Positions 17,296 through 26,576 are shown, numbered from the stretch's first letter. The stretch: DNA of 64,000 nucleotides from JACVRN01 sp035276685 (GCA_035276685.1 DATELK010000095.1:34361-98360), one strand, 5' to 3'. Notes: generated from the letters alone by a model not told the origin. Translations and numbers: made by a program.

Positions 17296-17308
17296 AGGCT
17301 TGAAGAGC

Positions 17309-17650
17309 TTGAGAAGAAGAACAAACATCGCCGCGCTCCTGATAGTCCTGCTCCTTTGCGCTTCAGCCTTGAGCGCTCAGGCGGGCAACGGTCTCGTCGT
17401 GGAAGTGACGGACAGTGAAGGACAGCCTTTGAAGTACGCCTGCGTGACGGTCATCCCCAAAGAGGGCGAGATAATTTTCCAAAAGGCTGACAAGCGCGGC
17501 CGCGTGAAATTGAAGAGAATCGCTCAGGGCAGCTATCGCGTAGTGGTCAAGGTTGACGGCTACGAGGCGCAGAAGAGACAGGTCGCCATAGGCTCAACGG
17601 TTGAGACCGTGGCCTTCACTTTACAGCCCCGGCGGGTCGGAGAAGAGTGA
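17309..17650 (+). CDS. Secreted carboxypeptidase-regulatory-like domain protein
   Basis: About 113 residues with a signal peptide (NIAALLIVLLLCASALSAQA) and a single CarboxypepD_reg/SpaA-like beta-sandwich (VTDSEGQPLKYACVTV, GRVKLKRIAQGSYRVVVKV). The start is TTG 17309 with TAGAGG upstream; TTG 17300 is also possible. It overlaps fabD by 4 bp (GTGA), so it is coupled to the lipid operon although its role is unclear. Confidence 0.75.
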   Translation: MRRRTNIAALLIVLLLCASALSAQAGNGLVVEVTDSEGQPLKYACVTVIPKEGEIIFQKADKRGRVKLKRIAQGSYRVVVKVDGYEAQKRQVAIGSTVETVAFTLQPRRVGEE

Positions 17651-18603
17651 CGTTGAGTTCTTTGGCTTTCATCTTTCCCGGTCAGGGCTCGCAGGCGCCG
17701 GGAATGGGGCGCGACCTCGCGGAGAATTCCGAGGCCGCCCGAAGGGTATTTGAAGAGGCGGACGAGGCGCTCGGCTTTTCCATCTCGGAGCTGTGCTTCG
17801 AGGGGCCGGCAGAGCGGCTGCAACTGACCGAGAACACGCAGCCCGCTATACTGACTACTTCAATCGCGGCGCTGCGAGCGATGGAGGAGGCAGGTTTAGC
17901 CGGGCCCGATTTCGTCGCGGGACACAGCCTCGGTGAATACTCCGCGCTCGTGGCCGCGGGGTCGCTTTCGCTCTCGGACGCCGTGAGGACTGTGCGCGCT
18001 CGCGGGCGCTACATGCAGGAGGCCGCGCCCGTGGGCTCAGGGGCTATGGCCGCCATCATGGGCGCGGATTTGGGCGTGGTGATGGAGTCCTGCAACGAGG
18101 CGGCGCAGGGCGAGGTTTGCTCGCCCGCCAACATCAACTCCGCCAATCAGGTGGTGATTGCGGGCGATTCGGCCGCGGTCGACCGCGCCGTAGAGCTTTT
18201 GAAAGAGCGCGGTGCCAAGCGCGCCATAAGGCTTAACGTGAGCGCCCCGTTTCATTGCGCGCTGATGAACCCCGCGCGCGACCGCCTGGCGGAAGATTTA
18301 GAGAAGCTGGATTTTCAGGATTTACGCGTGCCGCTTATCACGAACGTGGACGCTTCGGCCATCACGTCAGGCGGCGAGGCAAAGGACGCGCTCGTGCGTC
18401 AGGTCTCGTCGCCCGTCCGCTGGCACGAATCGGTCACGTACCTTCAGGGGCAGGGCGTGGATACTTTCGTAGAGGTCGGCCCCGGCAAAGTTCTTTCGGG
18501 TCTCGTGCGGCAGATTGACAGGTCTATGCGCGGCCTGAACGTGGAAGACATGGCGAGCCTCGGCGCAACCCGCGAGGCACTGGCCGGAGCAGGCAAAGTT
18601 TAA
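17647..18603 (+). CDS. fabD: Malonyl-CoA:ACP transacylase
   Basis: A 318-residue enzyme that loads malonate on ACP. It starts with FIFPGQGSQAPGMG and carries the nucleophile serine S93 in GHSLGEYSAL. The C-terminus has EVGPGKVLSGLVRQI. GTG start overlapping the previous stop. The next gene is acpP; fabG, which commonly follows fabD, is absent. Confidence 0.95.
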   Translation: MTLSSLAFIFPGQGSQAPGMGRDLAENSEAARRVFEEADEALGFSISELCFEGPAERLQLTENTQPAILTTSIAALRAMEEAGLAGPDFVAGHSLGEYSALVAAGSLSLSDAVRTVRARGRYMQEAAPVGSGAMAAIMGADLGVVMESCNEAAQGEVCSPANINSANQVVIAGDSAAVDRAVELLKERGAKRAIRLNVSAPFHCALMNPARDRLAEDLEKLDFQDLRVPLITNVDASAITSGGEAKDALVRQVSSPVRWHESVTYLQGQGVDTFVEVGPGKVLSGLVRQIDRSMRGLNVEDMASLGATREALAGAGKV

Positions 18604-18639
18604 TAGAGCTTTCCAACCATTACAGAGGAGCAAAGGAAA

Positions 18640-18882
18640 ATGCCCGATCAAGAGATCGAGAATAAAGTGAAGCAGATAATCGTGGACGAGCTGGGCGTGG
18701 ACGAAAACGAGGTGACACCCAACGCGCGTTTCATTGACGACCTCGGAGCCGACTCGCTGGACACGGTCGAGCTGGTGATGCGTTTCGAAGAGGAGTTCGG
18801 CATAGAAATCCCGGACGAGGACGCAGAGAAAATCCAGAGCGTCCGCGACGCGTACAACTACATTGACCAGCACAAGAAATAA
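18640..18882 (+). CDS. acpP: Acyl carrier protein
   Basis: An 80-residue acidic protein with the phosphopantetheine serine S39 in LGADSLDTVELVM. An AGAGGAG site precedes the ATG. Length and charge are typical. Confidence 0.97.
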   Translation: MPDQEIENKVKQIIVDELGVDENEVTPNARFIDDLGADSLDTVELVMRFEEEFGIEIPDEDAEKIQSVRDAYNYIDQHKK

Positions 18883-18885
18883 TGA

Positions 18886-19041
18886 TGAAGGCAGAGTGCA
18901 GAAGGATGAATGAAAAGAAGAATTCAGGAGTCAGGAGTCAGGAGTCAGAATGAAGAACGAAAGCGTTGCTTTTATTCTGACTTCTGAATTCTGAGTCCTG
19001 ACTACTGTTCTTTCATCATTCTGCATTCTGACTTCTGCATT
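18886..19041. repeat. Long imperfect palindrome of GGAGTCA/GCAGAA words between acpP and fabF
   Basis: The left arm (about 18886-18951) contains GCAGAGTGCAGAAGGATGAA and three GGAGTCA units. The right arm (about 18973-19041) is its approximate reverse complement. The tip holds AACGAAAGCGTT. It ends just before the fabF ribosome site and is transcribed within the operon. Confidence 0.85.
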
Positions 19042-19060
19042 TTCATAAGGAGTGTTCATC

Positions 19061-20302
19061 TTGAAACGTCGCGTCGTGGTGACAGGGCTCGGCCTTGTGA
19101 CGCCCGTTGGTAATTCGGTCGAGGCTACGTGGGCCGCCCTCATGGCGGGCCGTAGCGGCGTGGACTACATAAAGAAGTTCGATACGACACGGTTTCCCGT
19201 GCGTATCGCCGCAGAGGTCAAGGACTTCAACCCGCTCGATTTCGTCGAGAAGAAGGAAGCGCGCAAGATGGGCGCTTTCATTCACTACGCCATAGCCGCT
19301 TCGGACGAGGCTCTGCGGGACTCGGGCCTGAAGATTACAGGCGAGATGAGCGAGCAGGTCGGGACTTACATCAGCAGCGGCATAGGAGACTTCTGGGCCA
19401 TCGAGCGCGAGCACGAAAAGCTCCTGAACGACGGCCCCGGCCGCGTCTCGCCCTTCTTCATCCCGAGCGCGATTGTTAACCTCGCGGCAGGACAGGTCTC
19501 CATACGCCACGGCGCGAAGGGGCCGAACTCCGCCACGGCCACGGCCTGCTCTGCGGGCGCGCACGCCATAGGCGACAGCTTCAAGATTATCCAGCGCGGC
19601 GACGCGGACGTGATGATTTGCGGCGGCGCGGAATCCGCCATCACGCCCATGGCGGTCGCGGGCTTCGCCTCCATGCGAGCGCTTTCGACTCGCAACGACG
19701 ACCCGCAGGGCGCGTCTCGTCCCTTCGAGCGTGACCGCGACGGCTTCGTCATAGGCGAAGGCGCGGGGCTCATGATTCTGGAAGAGCTGGACTTCGCGCG
19801 TCGTCGCGGCGCACGCATCTACGCGGAGCTTGTCGGCTACGGCATGACCGCAGACGCTTTCCACATCACTATGCCGGACGAGACGGGCTCGGGCGCTGTC
19901 AGGGTTATGCAGAAGGCTTTGAAGGACGCTGGAGCCAGTCCCGAAGACGTGGGCTACGTCAACGCTCACGGAACCAGCACGCCTTATAACGACAAGTTCG
20001 AGTCGCGCGCCATCAAGACCGCTTTCGGCGAGCACGCCGCAAAGTTGGCCGTCAGCTCAACCAAGTCCATGACGGGACACCTGCTCGGAGCGGCCGGAGG
20101 CATCGAAGGCGTCTTCTCCGTGCTGGCGCTTCATCACAAGACGCTGCCGCCCACGATTAACTACGTCACGCCTGACCCGGACTGCGACCTTGACTACGTG
20201 CCGAACGCGCCGCGAGAGCTGGAAGTCCGCTACGCGCTCTCGAACAGCTTCGGCTTCGGCGGCACCAACGCGGCGCTACTGTTTAAGAGATTTGAAGAAT
20301 AG
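19061..20302 (+). CDS. fabF: 3-oxoacyl-ACP synthase II
   Basis: A 413-residue elongating ketoacyl-ACP synthase. The catalytic Cys is C163 in TATACSAGAHAI, with histidines in NAHGTSTPYND and KSMTGHLLGAAGG. I choose TTG 19061 (MKRRVVVTGLG) because AAGGAG at 19047-19052 is 8 nt upstream; the GTG at 19052 overlaps that site. Confidence 0.95.
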   Translation: MKRRVVVTGLGLVTPVGNSVEATWAALMAGRSGVDYIKKFDTTRFPVRIAAEVKDFNPLDFVEKKEARKMGAFIHYAIAASDEALRDSGLKITGEMSEQVGTYISSGIGDFWAIEREHEKLLNDGPGRVSPFFIPSAIVNLAAGQVSIRHGAKGPNSATATACSAGAHAIGDSFKIIQRGDADVMICGGAESAITPMAVAGFASMRALSTRNDDPQGASRPFERDRDGFVIGEGAGLMILEELDFARRRGARIYAELVGYGMTADAFHITMPDETGSGAVRVMQKALKDAGASPEDVGYVNAHGTSTPYNDKFESRAIKTAFGEHAAKLAVSSTKSMTGHLLGAAGGIEGVFSVLALHHKTLPPTINYVTPDPDCDLDYVPNAPRELEVRYALSNSFGFGGTNAALLFKRFEE

Positions 20303-20308
20303 GAGTCA

Positions 20309-20376
20309 GAACTCAGGACTCAGGAGCCGGAATAAGAGAAAGACAGTTTTTATTCCGGCTCCTGAGTCCTGAGTTC
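20309..20376. repeat. Perfect 26-bp hairpin repeat between fabF and etfB
   Basis: The arms 20309-20334 and 20351-20376 are exact reverse complements (ACTCAGGACTCAGGAGCCGG core), with a 16-nt loop. It lies 7 nt after the fabF stop and 14 nt before the etfB start. Its words resemble the acpP-fabF repeat (GACTCAGGA). Confidence 0.93.
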
Positions 20377-20390
20377 TCATGTTCTGAGTA

Positions 20391-21161
20391 ATGAAGATAA
20401 TCGTTTTCATGAAGCAGGTCGTCAACAAGGATGCGATTCTGCGAATCAACAAAGAGGGAAGCTGGATAGAAGAGGGCGACATCTCTTACGAGGTGAACGA
20501 GTCGGACGGCTACGCTCTTGAAGAAGCTCTGCGCCTCAAGGAGAAGCAGGGCGGCGGAGAAGTCATCATCTGCTCCATGGGGCCGCAGCGCGTCAAGAGC
20601 GTCATCAAGGACGGGCTGGCTCGCGGCGCAGACCGTGCGATTCACGTCGTGATGGACGACACAAACAGCCTCTCGCCGTTTGCTGCCGCGACTATTCTGG
20701 CAGAGGCCGTGCGCGGCGAGTCGGCTGACCTGCTGCTGACGGGCTTGCAGTCGGACGATCAGGGCTTTGCCCAGACGGGCGTCATCCTAGCGGAGCTTCT
20801 GGGCCTGCCGCACGCGACCATAGTGATAGAGGTGGACGCTTCCGGCGCGGAGCTTCGCGTCAAGCGCGAGCTTGAGAGCGGCTGGTATCAGTGGTACTCG
20901 ATGCCGCGCCCCGCCTTGCTCACCATTCAGTCGGGCATCAGCCAGATTCGCTACGCCACCTTAAAGGGCATCATGGCGGCCAAGAAGAAGGAGATAAAAG
21001 AGGTGCAGCCTTCGGCAGCCGCATCCGCTTCCTTCCAGCGCATTGAGAAAATTTACTTCCCGCAGAAGATGAAGCAGACACAGTTCCTCGGAGACGGCGA
21101 CGCCAAAAAAGGCGCGGTCGCGCTGGCCGAAAAACTTCGCACGGAAGCAAGGATAATCTAA
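20391..21161 (+). CDS. etfB: Electron transfer flavoprotein beta subunit
   Basis: A 256-residue ETF beta subunit beginning MKIIVFMKQVVNKDA. It contains LLLTGLQSDDQGFAQTGVI and the beta-subunit signature VKRELESGWYQWYSMPRPAL. It pairs with EtfA two bases downstream to carry electrons from acyl-CoA dehydrogenases, consistent with the nearby beta-oxidation-type genes. Confidence 0.94.
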   Translation: MKIIVFMKQVVNKDAILRINKEGSWIEEGDISYEVNESDGYALEEALRLKEKQGGGEVIICSMGPQRVKSVIKDGLARGADRAIHVVMDDTNSLSPFAAATILAEAVRGESADLLLTGLQSDDQGFAQTGVILAELLGLPHATIVIEVDASGAELRVKRELESGWYQWYSMPRPALLTIQSGISQIRYATLKGIMAAKKKEIKEVQPSAAASASFQRIEKIYFPQKMKQTQFLGDGDAKKGAVALAEKLRTEARII

Positions 21162-21163
21162 GG

Positions 21164-22147
21164 ATGAGTAACGGAATTTTAGTCTTCGCGGAGCAGCGCG
21201 AAGGGGTAATCAACAAGACTACGTTCGAGGCGATTGCCGCAGGGCAGGCTCTGGGCAAAGCGCTCGGGCAGGAAGTCACGGCCGTGTTGCTTGGCTCCGG
21301 TGTTGAAGGGCTGGCCACAGAGGTCGCCGCTTACGGCTTGAGCAAAGTCGTCTACGCCGAGAACGAAAAGCTGAAGGATTACACGCCGGACGGCTACGCG
21401 GACGCGATGGAGCGTGTCGTGCGCGCTCTCAATCCGCAGTACATAGTCATGCCGCACACCTATCTCGTGCGCGACTTTGCGCCGAAGCTCGCCGCGCGCT
21501 TCGGCAAAGGCCTCATCAGCGACTGCATCAGGGCGCAGGTAGAGGGAGGGCGCGTGACGTTCTCGCGCCGCATCTTCCTGGGCAAGATTGACGCGGACGT
21601 GGTCGCGGAAGGCGAAGCGCCCATCTTCGCCACCTTCCAGTCGGGCGCGTATCGCGGCGACCAGGCGGAGCGCGGCGCGGCTGCGGCAAGTGTAGAGACT
21701 ATGGCTGTTGAAGTCGGCGAAGTACGCATGAAGCCCGAAGCGCCTTTTCAGGAGGTCAAGCAGGCAGTCGACCTCTCGAAAGCAGATGTCATCGTGGCGG
21801 TCGGGCGCGGCATCAAGAGCAAGGATAACCTCGCGCTCGCTGAGCAGCTGGCGGCGGCTCTGGGCGGCGACATAGCCGCGTCGCGTCCCATCTGCGACGC
21901 CGAATGGCTCCCGATTGACCGCCAGATTGGCTCCTCGGGCCAGACGGTCGCGCCCAAGCTCTACATCGCGCTCGGCATCAGCGGAGCCATACAGCACCTC
22001 GTCGGCATGAAGAACGCGCAGACCATCGTGGCCATCAACAAAGACCCCGAAGCGCCAATCTTCGACATAGCAGACTACGGCATCGTCGGCGACCTCTTCG
22101 AAGCCGTCCCCGTCCTGACCGAAGAGATAAAGAAGCTCAAAGGATAA
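21164..22147 (+). CDS. etfA: Electron transfer flavoprotein alpha subunit
   Basis: A 327-residue alpha subunit. The C-terminal FAD-binding domain is clear: VAVGRGIKSKDN, PICDAEWLPIDRQIGSSGQT, YIALGISGAIQHLVGMKN and IVAINKDPEAPIFDIADYGI. It starts 2 nt after etfB. A REP-like hairpin follows the stop. Confidence 0.95.
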   Translation: MSNGILVFAEQREGVINKTTFEAIAAGQALGKALGQEVTAVLLGSGVEGLATEVAAYGLSKVVYAENEKLKDYTPDGYADAMERVVRALNPQYIVMPHTYLVRDFAPKLAARFGKGLISDCIRAQVEGGRVTFSRRIFLGKIDADVVAEGEAPIFATFQSGAYRGDQAERGAAAASVETMAVEVGEVRMKPEAPFQEVKQAVDLSKADVIVAVGRGIKSKDNLALAEQLAAALGGDIAASRPICDAEWLPIDRQIGSSGQTVAPKLYIALGISGAIQHLVGMKNAQTIVAINKDPEAPIFDIADYGIVGDLFEAVPVLTEEIKKLKG

Positions 22148-22151
22148 TAGA

Positions 22152-22244
22152 ACAGGTCAGAACCGCCTGCGGTAGCGGGCGGGTATTAGTTAGGCATGAC
22201 TCAAGTCTATCTAATACCCGCCCGCTACCGCAGGCGGTTCTGAC
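22152..22244. repeat. REP-like palindromic repeat, copy 2
   Basis: The arms 22156-22189 and 22211-22244 are perfect 34-bp reverse complements with a 21-nt spacer, sharing the CCGCCTGCGGTAGCGGGCGG core with copy 1. It lies between convergent genes and may serve as a transcription stop on both strands. Confidence 0.93.
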
Positions 22245-22254
22245 TTTTGTTTCT

Positions 22255-23559
22255 TCAGGCTGTTGCTTTCGCCCGCACGAGCCAGATGCTTCGCTGCTCG
22301 TTCTCCTTTGTGATGTAGGCTATGTAGAGTTGCTCTCTGATAGCTACGGCGCTCGGCAGCTGGCCCTGAGATGGAATCTCAGAGACCTTCGGCACGCCTG
22401 TGTTATCCAGACGAGCGACTATGATTTTCGACGCGCCCGCCTGATTGCTCTCCCAGATGGCCGTCAGGCTGTTGCCGGGGCCCGCTCCTGCGAGCAGCTG
22501 CGGATTTCCGAAAGCAGTGCCTTCGGCCAGAGGCTTGCGGCTGGTAAAACTCTTGCCACCGTCTCTTGATTCAGACCAGTAGAGGCCGGGCTTGCCCGCT
22601 TCGCCTTCGCTGTACCAGAGCACTCGAAGCGCGCCGTCCGACGCCAGCGAAAGAGCCGGGCCTGAGACCGGGCACCCTGCAATCATCCAGCGGTCGTCCG
22701 ACGCTATGACGGGCGATGAGAAGGTTTGGCCTCCGTCTGTGGATGAAGCGACGGCTATGTGTCGATAGTTGCCGGGAAGCACCTGCCGCCACGCGACGTA
22801 GACGCGACCGTCCGCGCCCGCCGTGACAGCCGTCTTGCAGCAAGGGCAGGCTTCGCGCGCCACCAGTCGGTTCTGAGAGAAGGTGCGGCCGCCATCTTCC
22901 GAAGAAGCCGCGTAGACTTCACGGTTCGCCTCCATCTTATGCTCGTCAAGCTTCCCGTTCTCGTCGTACATGTTGATGCTGCGCTCGTCGAGCCATGCCA
23001 GGAAGACGCGGCCGCGCTCGTCAATCGCGAGCGAGTGCATCCCGTGAACCACCTCTTTTGCATCGTCGTTGACCTTAACGGGCGGCTCGAAAGTCTTCCC
23101 CCCGTCTCGTGATGTTGAGAGAAAAAGGTTGGTCGCGTGTCCCTCAGCCGCTGCCCGCGCAGTCCAGCCAACGTAAATGGTTCCGTCCTTTGCCACGGCG
23201 ATTGTCGGCGGGTCGCCGCGCCATGCTGTGGCCTGTCCCGCCTGCGTGTTGACGCGCACGGGCGGAAAAACCTGCTTGCCGCTGGCGTCCAGCTTGGTCA
23301 ACAGCACGTCCGCCTGTCTCTTAGCCGCGTGCTCGACCCACGCGACGTAAACGTTGCCGTCCGAGGCGGCAGCCGCGACGGGCTCTGCGGCGTCCGTGTT
23401 AATGGTCGAGAGCCTCAGCGGCGAGGAAAAATCCGCGACCGCAGGCTTTCCCGCTACGGCCTGCTCAGCGCCTTTCCGAGCGCAGCCGGCCGTGATGATT
23501 AAGAGCGCGAGCACGAGTGCCGCTGTGATGAATCTCTTCTGCTTGAGCATCGATTTCAA
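22255..23559 (-). CDS. BNR/sialidase-like propeller lipoprotein with CPCC motif
   Basis: A 434-residue protein with a lipobox (IITAGC, C26). Asp-box repeats STSRDGGKTF, SSEDGGRTF, SSTDGGQTF and ESRDGGKSF show a sialidase-type propeller. Between blades lie EACPCCK (C238, C240, C241) and IAGCPVSG (C296), plus His/Met-rich patches (VHGMHSLAI). The cysteines and the copper-type neighbours suggest metal binding rather than sugar cleavage; this is inference. It ends the minus-strand locus that begins at 28255. Confidence 0.75.
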   Translation of the reverse strand: MKSMLKQKRFITAALVLALLIITAGCARKGAEQAVAGKPAVADFSSPLRLSTINTDAAEPVAAAASDGNVYVAWVEHAAKRQADVLLTKLDASGKQVFPPVRVNTQAGQATAWRGDPPTIAVAKDGTIYVGWTARAAAEGHATNLFLSTSRDGGKTFEPPVKVNDDAKEVVHGMHSLAIDERGRVFLAWLDERSINMYDENGKLDEHKMEANREVYAASSEDGGRTFSQNRLVAREACPCCKTAVTAGADGRVYVAWRQVLPGNYRHIAVASSTDGGQTFSSPVIASDDRWMIAGCPVSGPALSLASDGALRVLWYSEGEAGKPGLYWSESRDGGKSFTSRKPLAEGTAFGNPQLLAGAGPGNSLTAIWESNQAGASKIIVARLDNTGVPKVSEIPSQGQLPSAVAIREQLYIAYITKENEQRSIWLVRAKATA

Positions 23560-23573
23560 AAAATCTCCTCCGG

Positions 23574-26402
23574 TTAAAAGCTGAAGCGCAGGCCAAGTTG
23601 AAGCTGTCTAGGGTCTGCCGTGGCGGTCGGCTGCCTGAAGGCAGGCAGGGGCGTCTGTCCGATGCCGAAGATGTTGTTCGGCAGTTGAAGGTTCGCGCGG
23701 TTGAGCACGTTGAAGGCTTCGACAATCATCTCCAGTTGAAAGCGCTCCTTGAAAAGAAGCTTCCGGCTCAGTCGCAAATCCAGCGACGCGAAATCAAAGC
23801 CGCGTCCAGTATTGCGCCCGACCCCTGCGGGGCGGTCGTTGACCGTCGTGTCGTTGTTGCGGTCTGTGCCGGTCTGAATGTTGAAGGGAAGCGGCGAGGC
23901 GTAAGTAAAGATGTAGCTCAACTGAAAGCCTCGCATCACCCGGCTAAAGCCTGAGCCGTCTTTTCCGCCCGGCGCTTCCAGCGTGCCGCTCAATGTGAGC
24001 CTGTGTCGCTGGTCGTTGTCCGACAATCCACGGTCGTCGCGTATGTCGAAGTTATTCTGCGGCGTGCTGAAGAAGAAGTTGCCCGAATCGTCTATGGCCT
24101 TTGAATAGGTGTAGGAGAATCTCACGCTTGACCATTTCTGCAAGCGGCGGTTGAGCGAGACCGTCAGGCCGTCGTAGTAGGAATGGCCCGCGCTCTCAAA
24201 ACGCGAGACGTTGGCAAAGCGCGAGTCAGGCCTTCCCAGATTCGGGACGCCCAGCCGCGTCGCCTCCGCCGCCGATAGAGTAGGCACGTTCACGTTGCGC
24301 GACATGATTATCTTCATCCCGCGCAGGTGCAGGTAAGCTATCGACAGGGAAGTGCCCGAGCCAAGCTCTCGCTCAACCTGAAGACTGGCCTGTCGGCTGT
24401 AGCTGTTCTCAACCTCAGGGTCAATGGTCGTGATACTGGTCAGAAGAGTTGCCGGGAACTCTGCCAGCACGTTCGGAAAAGCGGGCGCTCCCGCCTGCCC
24501 GAAAGAGAGCACGGCCACCCTGTACTTGATGCCGTCTCGTTGCAGGGCGTTCGAGGTCGCGCGCAGAGGGACGCGGTCAAAGTAGACGCCGAAGCTCGCC
24601 CTGATGACTGTCTTACGGTCGCCGGGCGCAAAGGCCACGCCCACTCTGGGCGAAAAGTTGTTCACGTCCGTCTCAATCGGACTCGGCAGCCATTGCAGGT
24701 CGTAGCGCAGCCCGGCGTTGACGGTCAGTCCTTCACGCGGCCGCCATTCGTCCTGCGCGAAGAGCCCTAGGTTGGGATTTGTTTGAAACTGGGAGGGCGC
24801 GCCGAAGGCCTGCTGGTAAGTGACGAAGCGGCCCGCCAGAAAGTTCGAGAGAGAAGAGAATGTATAGACGCCCTGGAACGCGCCCGGAAAGAGAATGTCC
24901 AGTCGGTTGTAGAGCAGGTTCACGCCGCCTTTGAGTGAGTGCTGCCCTCGCTGCGCGGTGATGCTGTCGGCAACTTCAAGCATGTCGGTCGCGCGTGCGA
25001 GCGGCGAGAAGGTAGCCGTGCCGAAGCTCGCCACGCCCTGAATGTTGACGGCCGGGCCAATCGCATCATTGACGGGCGCTCGCAGTCGGCTGCGTGTAAA
25101 TTGAAAGCGCGCCTCGTTAACCGTATCGGGCGAGAGAGTCGTCACTAAGCTTGCCGCGACCGTCTGGTCCAGAGTCTCAAGATTTGTCCCACGGCTCAGG
25201 TCGTTGAGGCCGCCGACCGTTCGGGAGTTAACGCTTGAGATGTCGTAGAGGCTGTAGCGCGCGGTGAGAAGACTCGATGCGCTCAGGCGGTGGTCTATGC
25301 GTGCGAAGAGATTCGTCACGTCGTAGCCGCCGGGAACAGCGCCCGTCACAAGGCGAGGCCCGCGATAGCCCACGCGATTCAGCTGCTCGTTGATTGCAGA
25401 GACGCTCGCGGGCGCGATGGTCGTGATGCTCACGTCGTTGCGGCGCGTCTGCTCAAAGTTGGTGAAGAAGAAGGTGCTGTCTCGACGCAAGGGGCCGCCG
25501 AGGCTCGCGCCGTACTGCCCTTGCGTGAGCGGGTCTTTCGTCGTCGCCAGGGGATTGCGCGCGTCAAGGCGCTGGTTGCGAAAGAAGCCGTAGAGCCTGC
25601 CTCGAAACTGATTGTCGCCGGACTGGGTGACTATGTTGACGACTCCGCCTGAGGCGCGGCCGAACTCGGCTATGCCGCCCGAAGTCACAACCTGAAACTC
25701 GCGTATGACCTCCTGGCTATAGAAGGTTCCGGCAAGACCGGCCGCGTCGTCATTGGCGGAGAGCCCGTCTATGATGAAGCTGTTGTTAAGATTTCGCTGG
25801 CCAGCGATGGAGATGCCCGTGCCGGGAACGGCGGAGGTCTCCGCGAAGCGCTGGTTGCTGCCCGTGTTGGTGCGCGAGACGGCGGGGGCCAGAAGCGCAA
25901 GGTCAAGATAGTTGCGGCCATTGAGGGGCAGAGAGTCTACCTCTCGCGGGGTTATGGTTTCGGAAACCTGCGTGCGCGCGGTCTCTACCAGCGGAACGTC
26001 GGACGTGATGTTCACACTTCCCGTCACAGTGGCCAGCGTCAGATGCACAGGCACGTCCAGCGTCTGCCCGAGGTTGAGTGAAAAGCTCTCTTCAAGATTG
26101 GCAAAGCCCGCCTGCTCTACCCGCAGCCTGTAATCTCCTGCCGGGAGGAACGAGAAGCGAAAGCGGCCGTCCGCTCCCGTCGAAGCCGTCCACGACAGGT
26201 TCTTGCCCATGTTCGTCACCGTCACGCTTGCGCCGCTGACGGCAGCATCGTTTGCGTCCGTCACGCGGCCCGAAAGGGTCGCCGACGTGACGTTCTGCTG
26301 CGAGCGCGCCTCGCTCATCTCGCCGCTCGTGATAAGCAGAGAGCAGATGATGAGAAGGCGCAGGAGCCTGAAGCTAGGCTCCCTAAATCTCACCCGTTTC
26401 AT
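23574..26402 (-). CDS. TonB-dependent receptor, Oar-like with carboxypeptidase-regulatory N-domain
   Basis: A 942-residue outer-membrane protein. After a signal peptide (LLRLLIICSLLITSG) comes a CarboxypepD_reg domain (ATLSGRVTDANDAAVSGASV), then a plug domain (DSLPLNGRNYLDLALLAP, GGVVNIVTQSGDN) and a long beta-barrel ending in LQLGLRFSF with terminal Phe. I prefer ATG 26402 (MKRVRFREP), since the open frame upstream gives 16 residues that would mask the signal peptide. It is the likely outer-membrane import partner of the neighbouring copper-type genes. Confidence 0.88.
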   Translation of the reverse strand: MKRVRFREPSFRLLRLLIICSLLITSGEMSEARSQQNVTSATLSGRVTDANDAAVSGASVTVTNMGKNLSWTASTGADGRFRFSFLPAGDYRLRVEQAGFANLEESFSLNLGQTLDVPVHLTLATVTGSVNITSDVPLVETARTQVSETITPREVDSLPLNGRNYLDLALLAPAVSRTNTGSNQRFAETSAVPGTGISIAGQRNLNNSFIIDGLSANDDAAGLAGTFYSQEVIREFQVVTSGGIAEFGRASGGVVNIVTQSGDNQFRGRLYGFFRNQRLDARNPLATTKDPLTQGQYGASLGGPLRRDSTFFFTNFEQTRRNDVSITTIAPASVSAINEQLNRVGYRGPRLVTGAVPGGYDVTNLFARIDHRLSASSLLTARYSLYDISSVNSRTVGGLNDLSRGTNLETLDQTVAASLVTTLSPDTVNEARFQFTRSRLRAPVNDAIGPAVNIQGVASFGTATFSPLARATDMLEVADSITAQRGQHSLKGGVNLLYNRLDILFPGAFQGVYTFSSLSNFLAGRFVTYQQAFGAPSQFQTNPNLGLFAQDEWRPREGLTVNAGLRYDLQWLPSPIETDVNNFSPRVGVAFAPGDRKTVIRASFGVYFDRVPLRATSNALQRDGIKYRVAVLSFGQAGAPAFPNVLAEFPATLLTSITTIDPEVENSYSRQASLQVERELGSGTSLSIAYLHLRGMKIIMSRNVNVPTLSAAEATRLGVPNLGRPDSRFANVSRFESAGHSYYDGLTVSLNRRLQKWSSVRFSYTYSKAIDDSGNFFFSTPQNNFDIRDDRGLSDNDQRHRLTLSGTLEAPGGKDGSGFSRVMRGFQLSYIFTYASPLPFNIQTGTDRNNDTTVNDRPAGVGRNTGRGFDFASLDLRLSRKLLFKERFQLEMIVEAFNVLNRANLQLPNNIFGIGQTPLPAFRQPTATADPRQLQLGLRFSF

Positions 26403-26434
26403 ACCGCATACCTCATCCTTCAATTGTCGGTCTA

Positions 26435-26455
26435 TGTAGTTTGGCTTCAACTACA
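26435..26455. promoter_or_regulatory. Short inverted repeat upstream of the TonB receptor
   Basis: TGTAGTT and AACTACA (7 bp) flank a 7-nt spacer, 33 bp upstream of the receptor start. It may be an operator or a leader hairpin. Nothing else is recognised in the gap 26403-26576. Confidence 0.25.
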
Positions 26456-26576
26456 GAGAGACGAGCCTTCGCCGCTTGCAGTCCATGCTATGCGAGTAGC
26501 ACAAAGGACGCGCGGCCGAGTCCCTTCACAAAAAGGGAAAGCCGAGCGAGCCGGGCGAAAACTCTCTCTTATTGGA

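Noticed and set aside
18930..19045. Tandem GGAGTCA units considered as a CRISPR or VNTR
   Set aside because: Units are 7 bp with no spacers, and the two halves are inverted, so the structure is a palindrome rather than a CRISPR array.
19043..20035. 330-residue open frame antisense to fabF
   Set aside because: Shadow frame; fabF has all catalytic residues in the sense frame.
22255..23559. True sialidase
   Set aside because: Only the Asp-box fold repeats are visible; no catalytic set was identified and the cysteines and neighbours point to another role.
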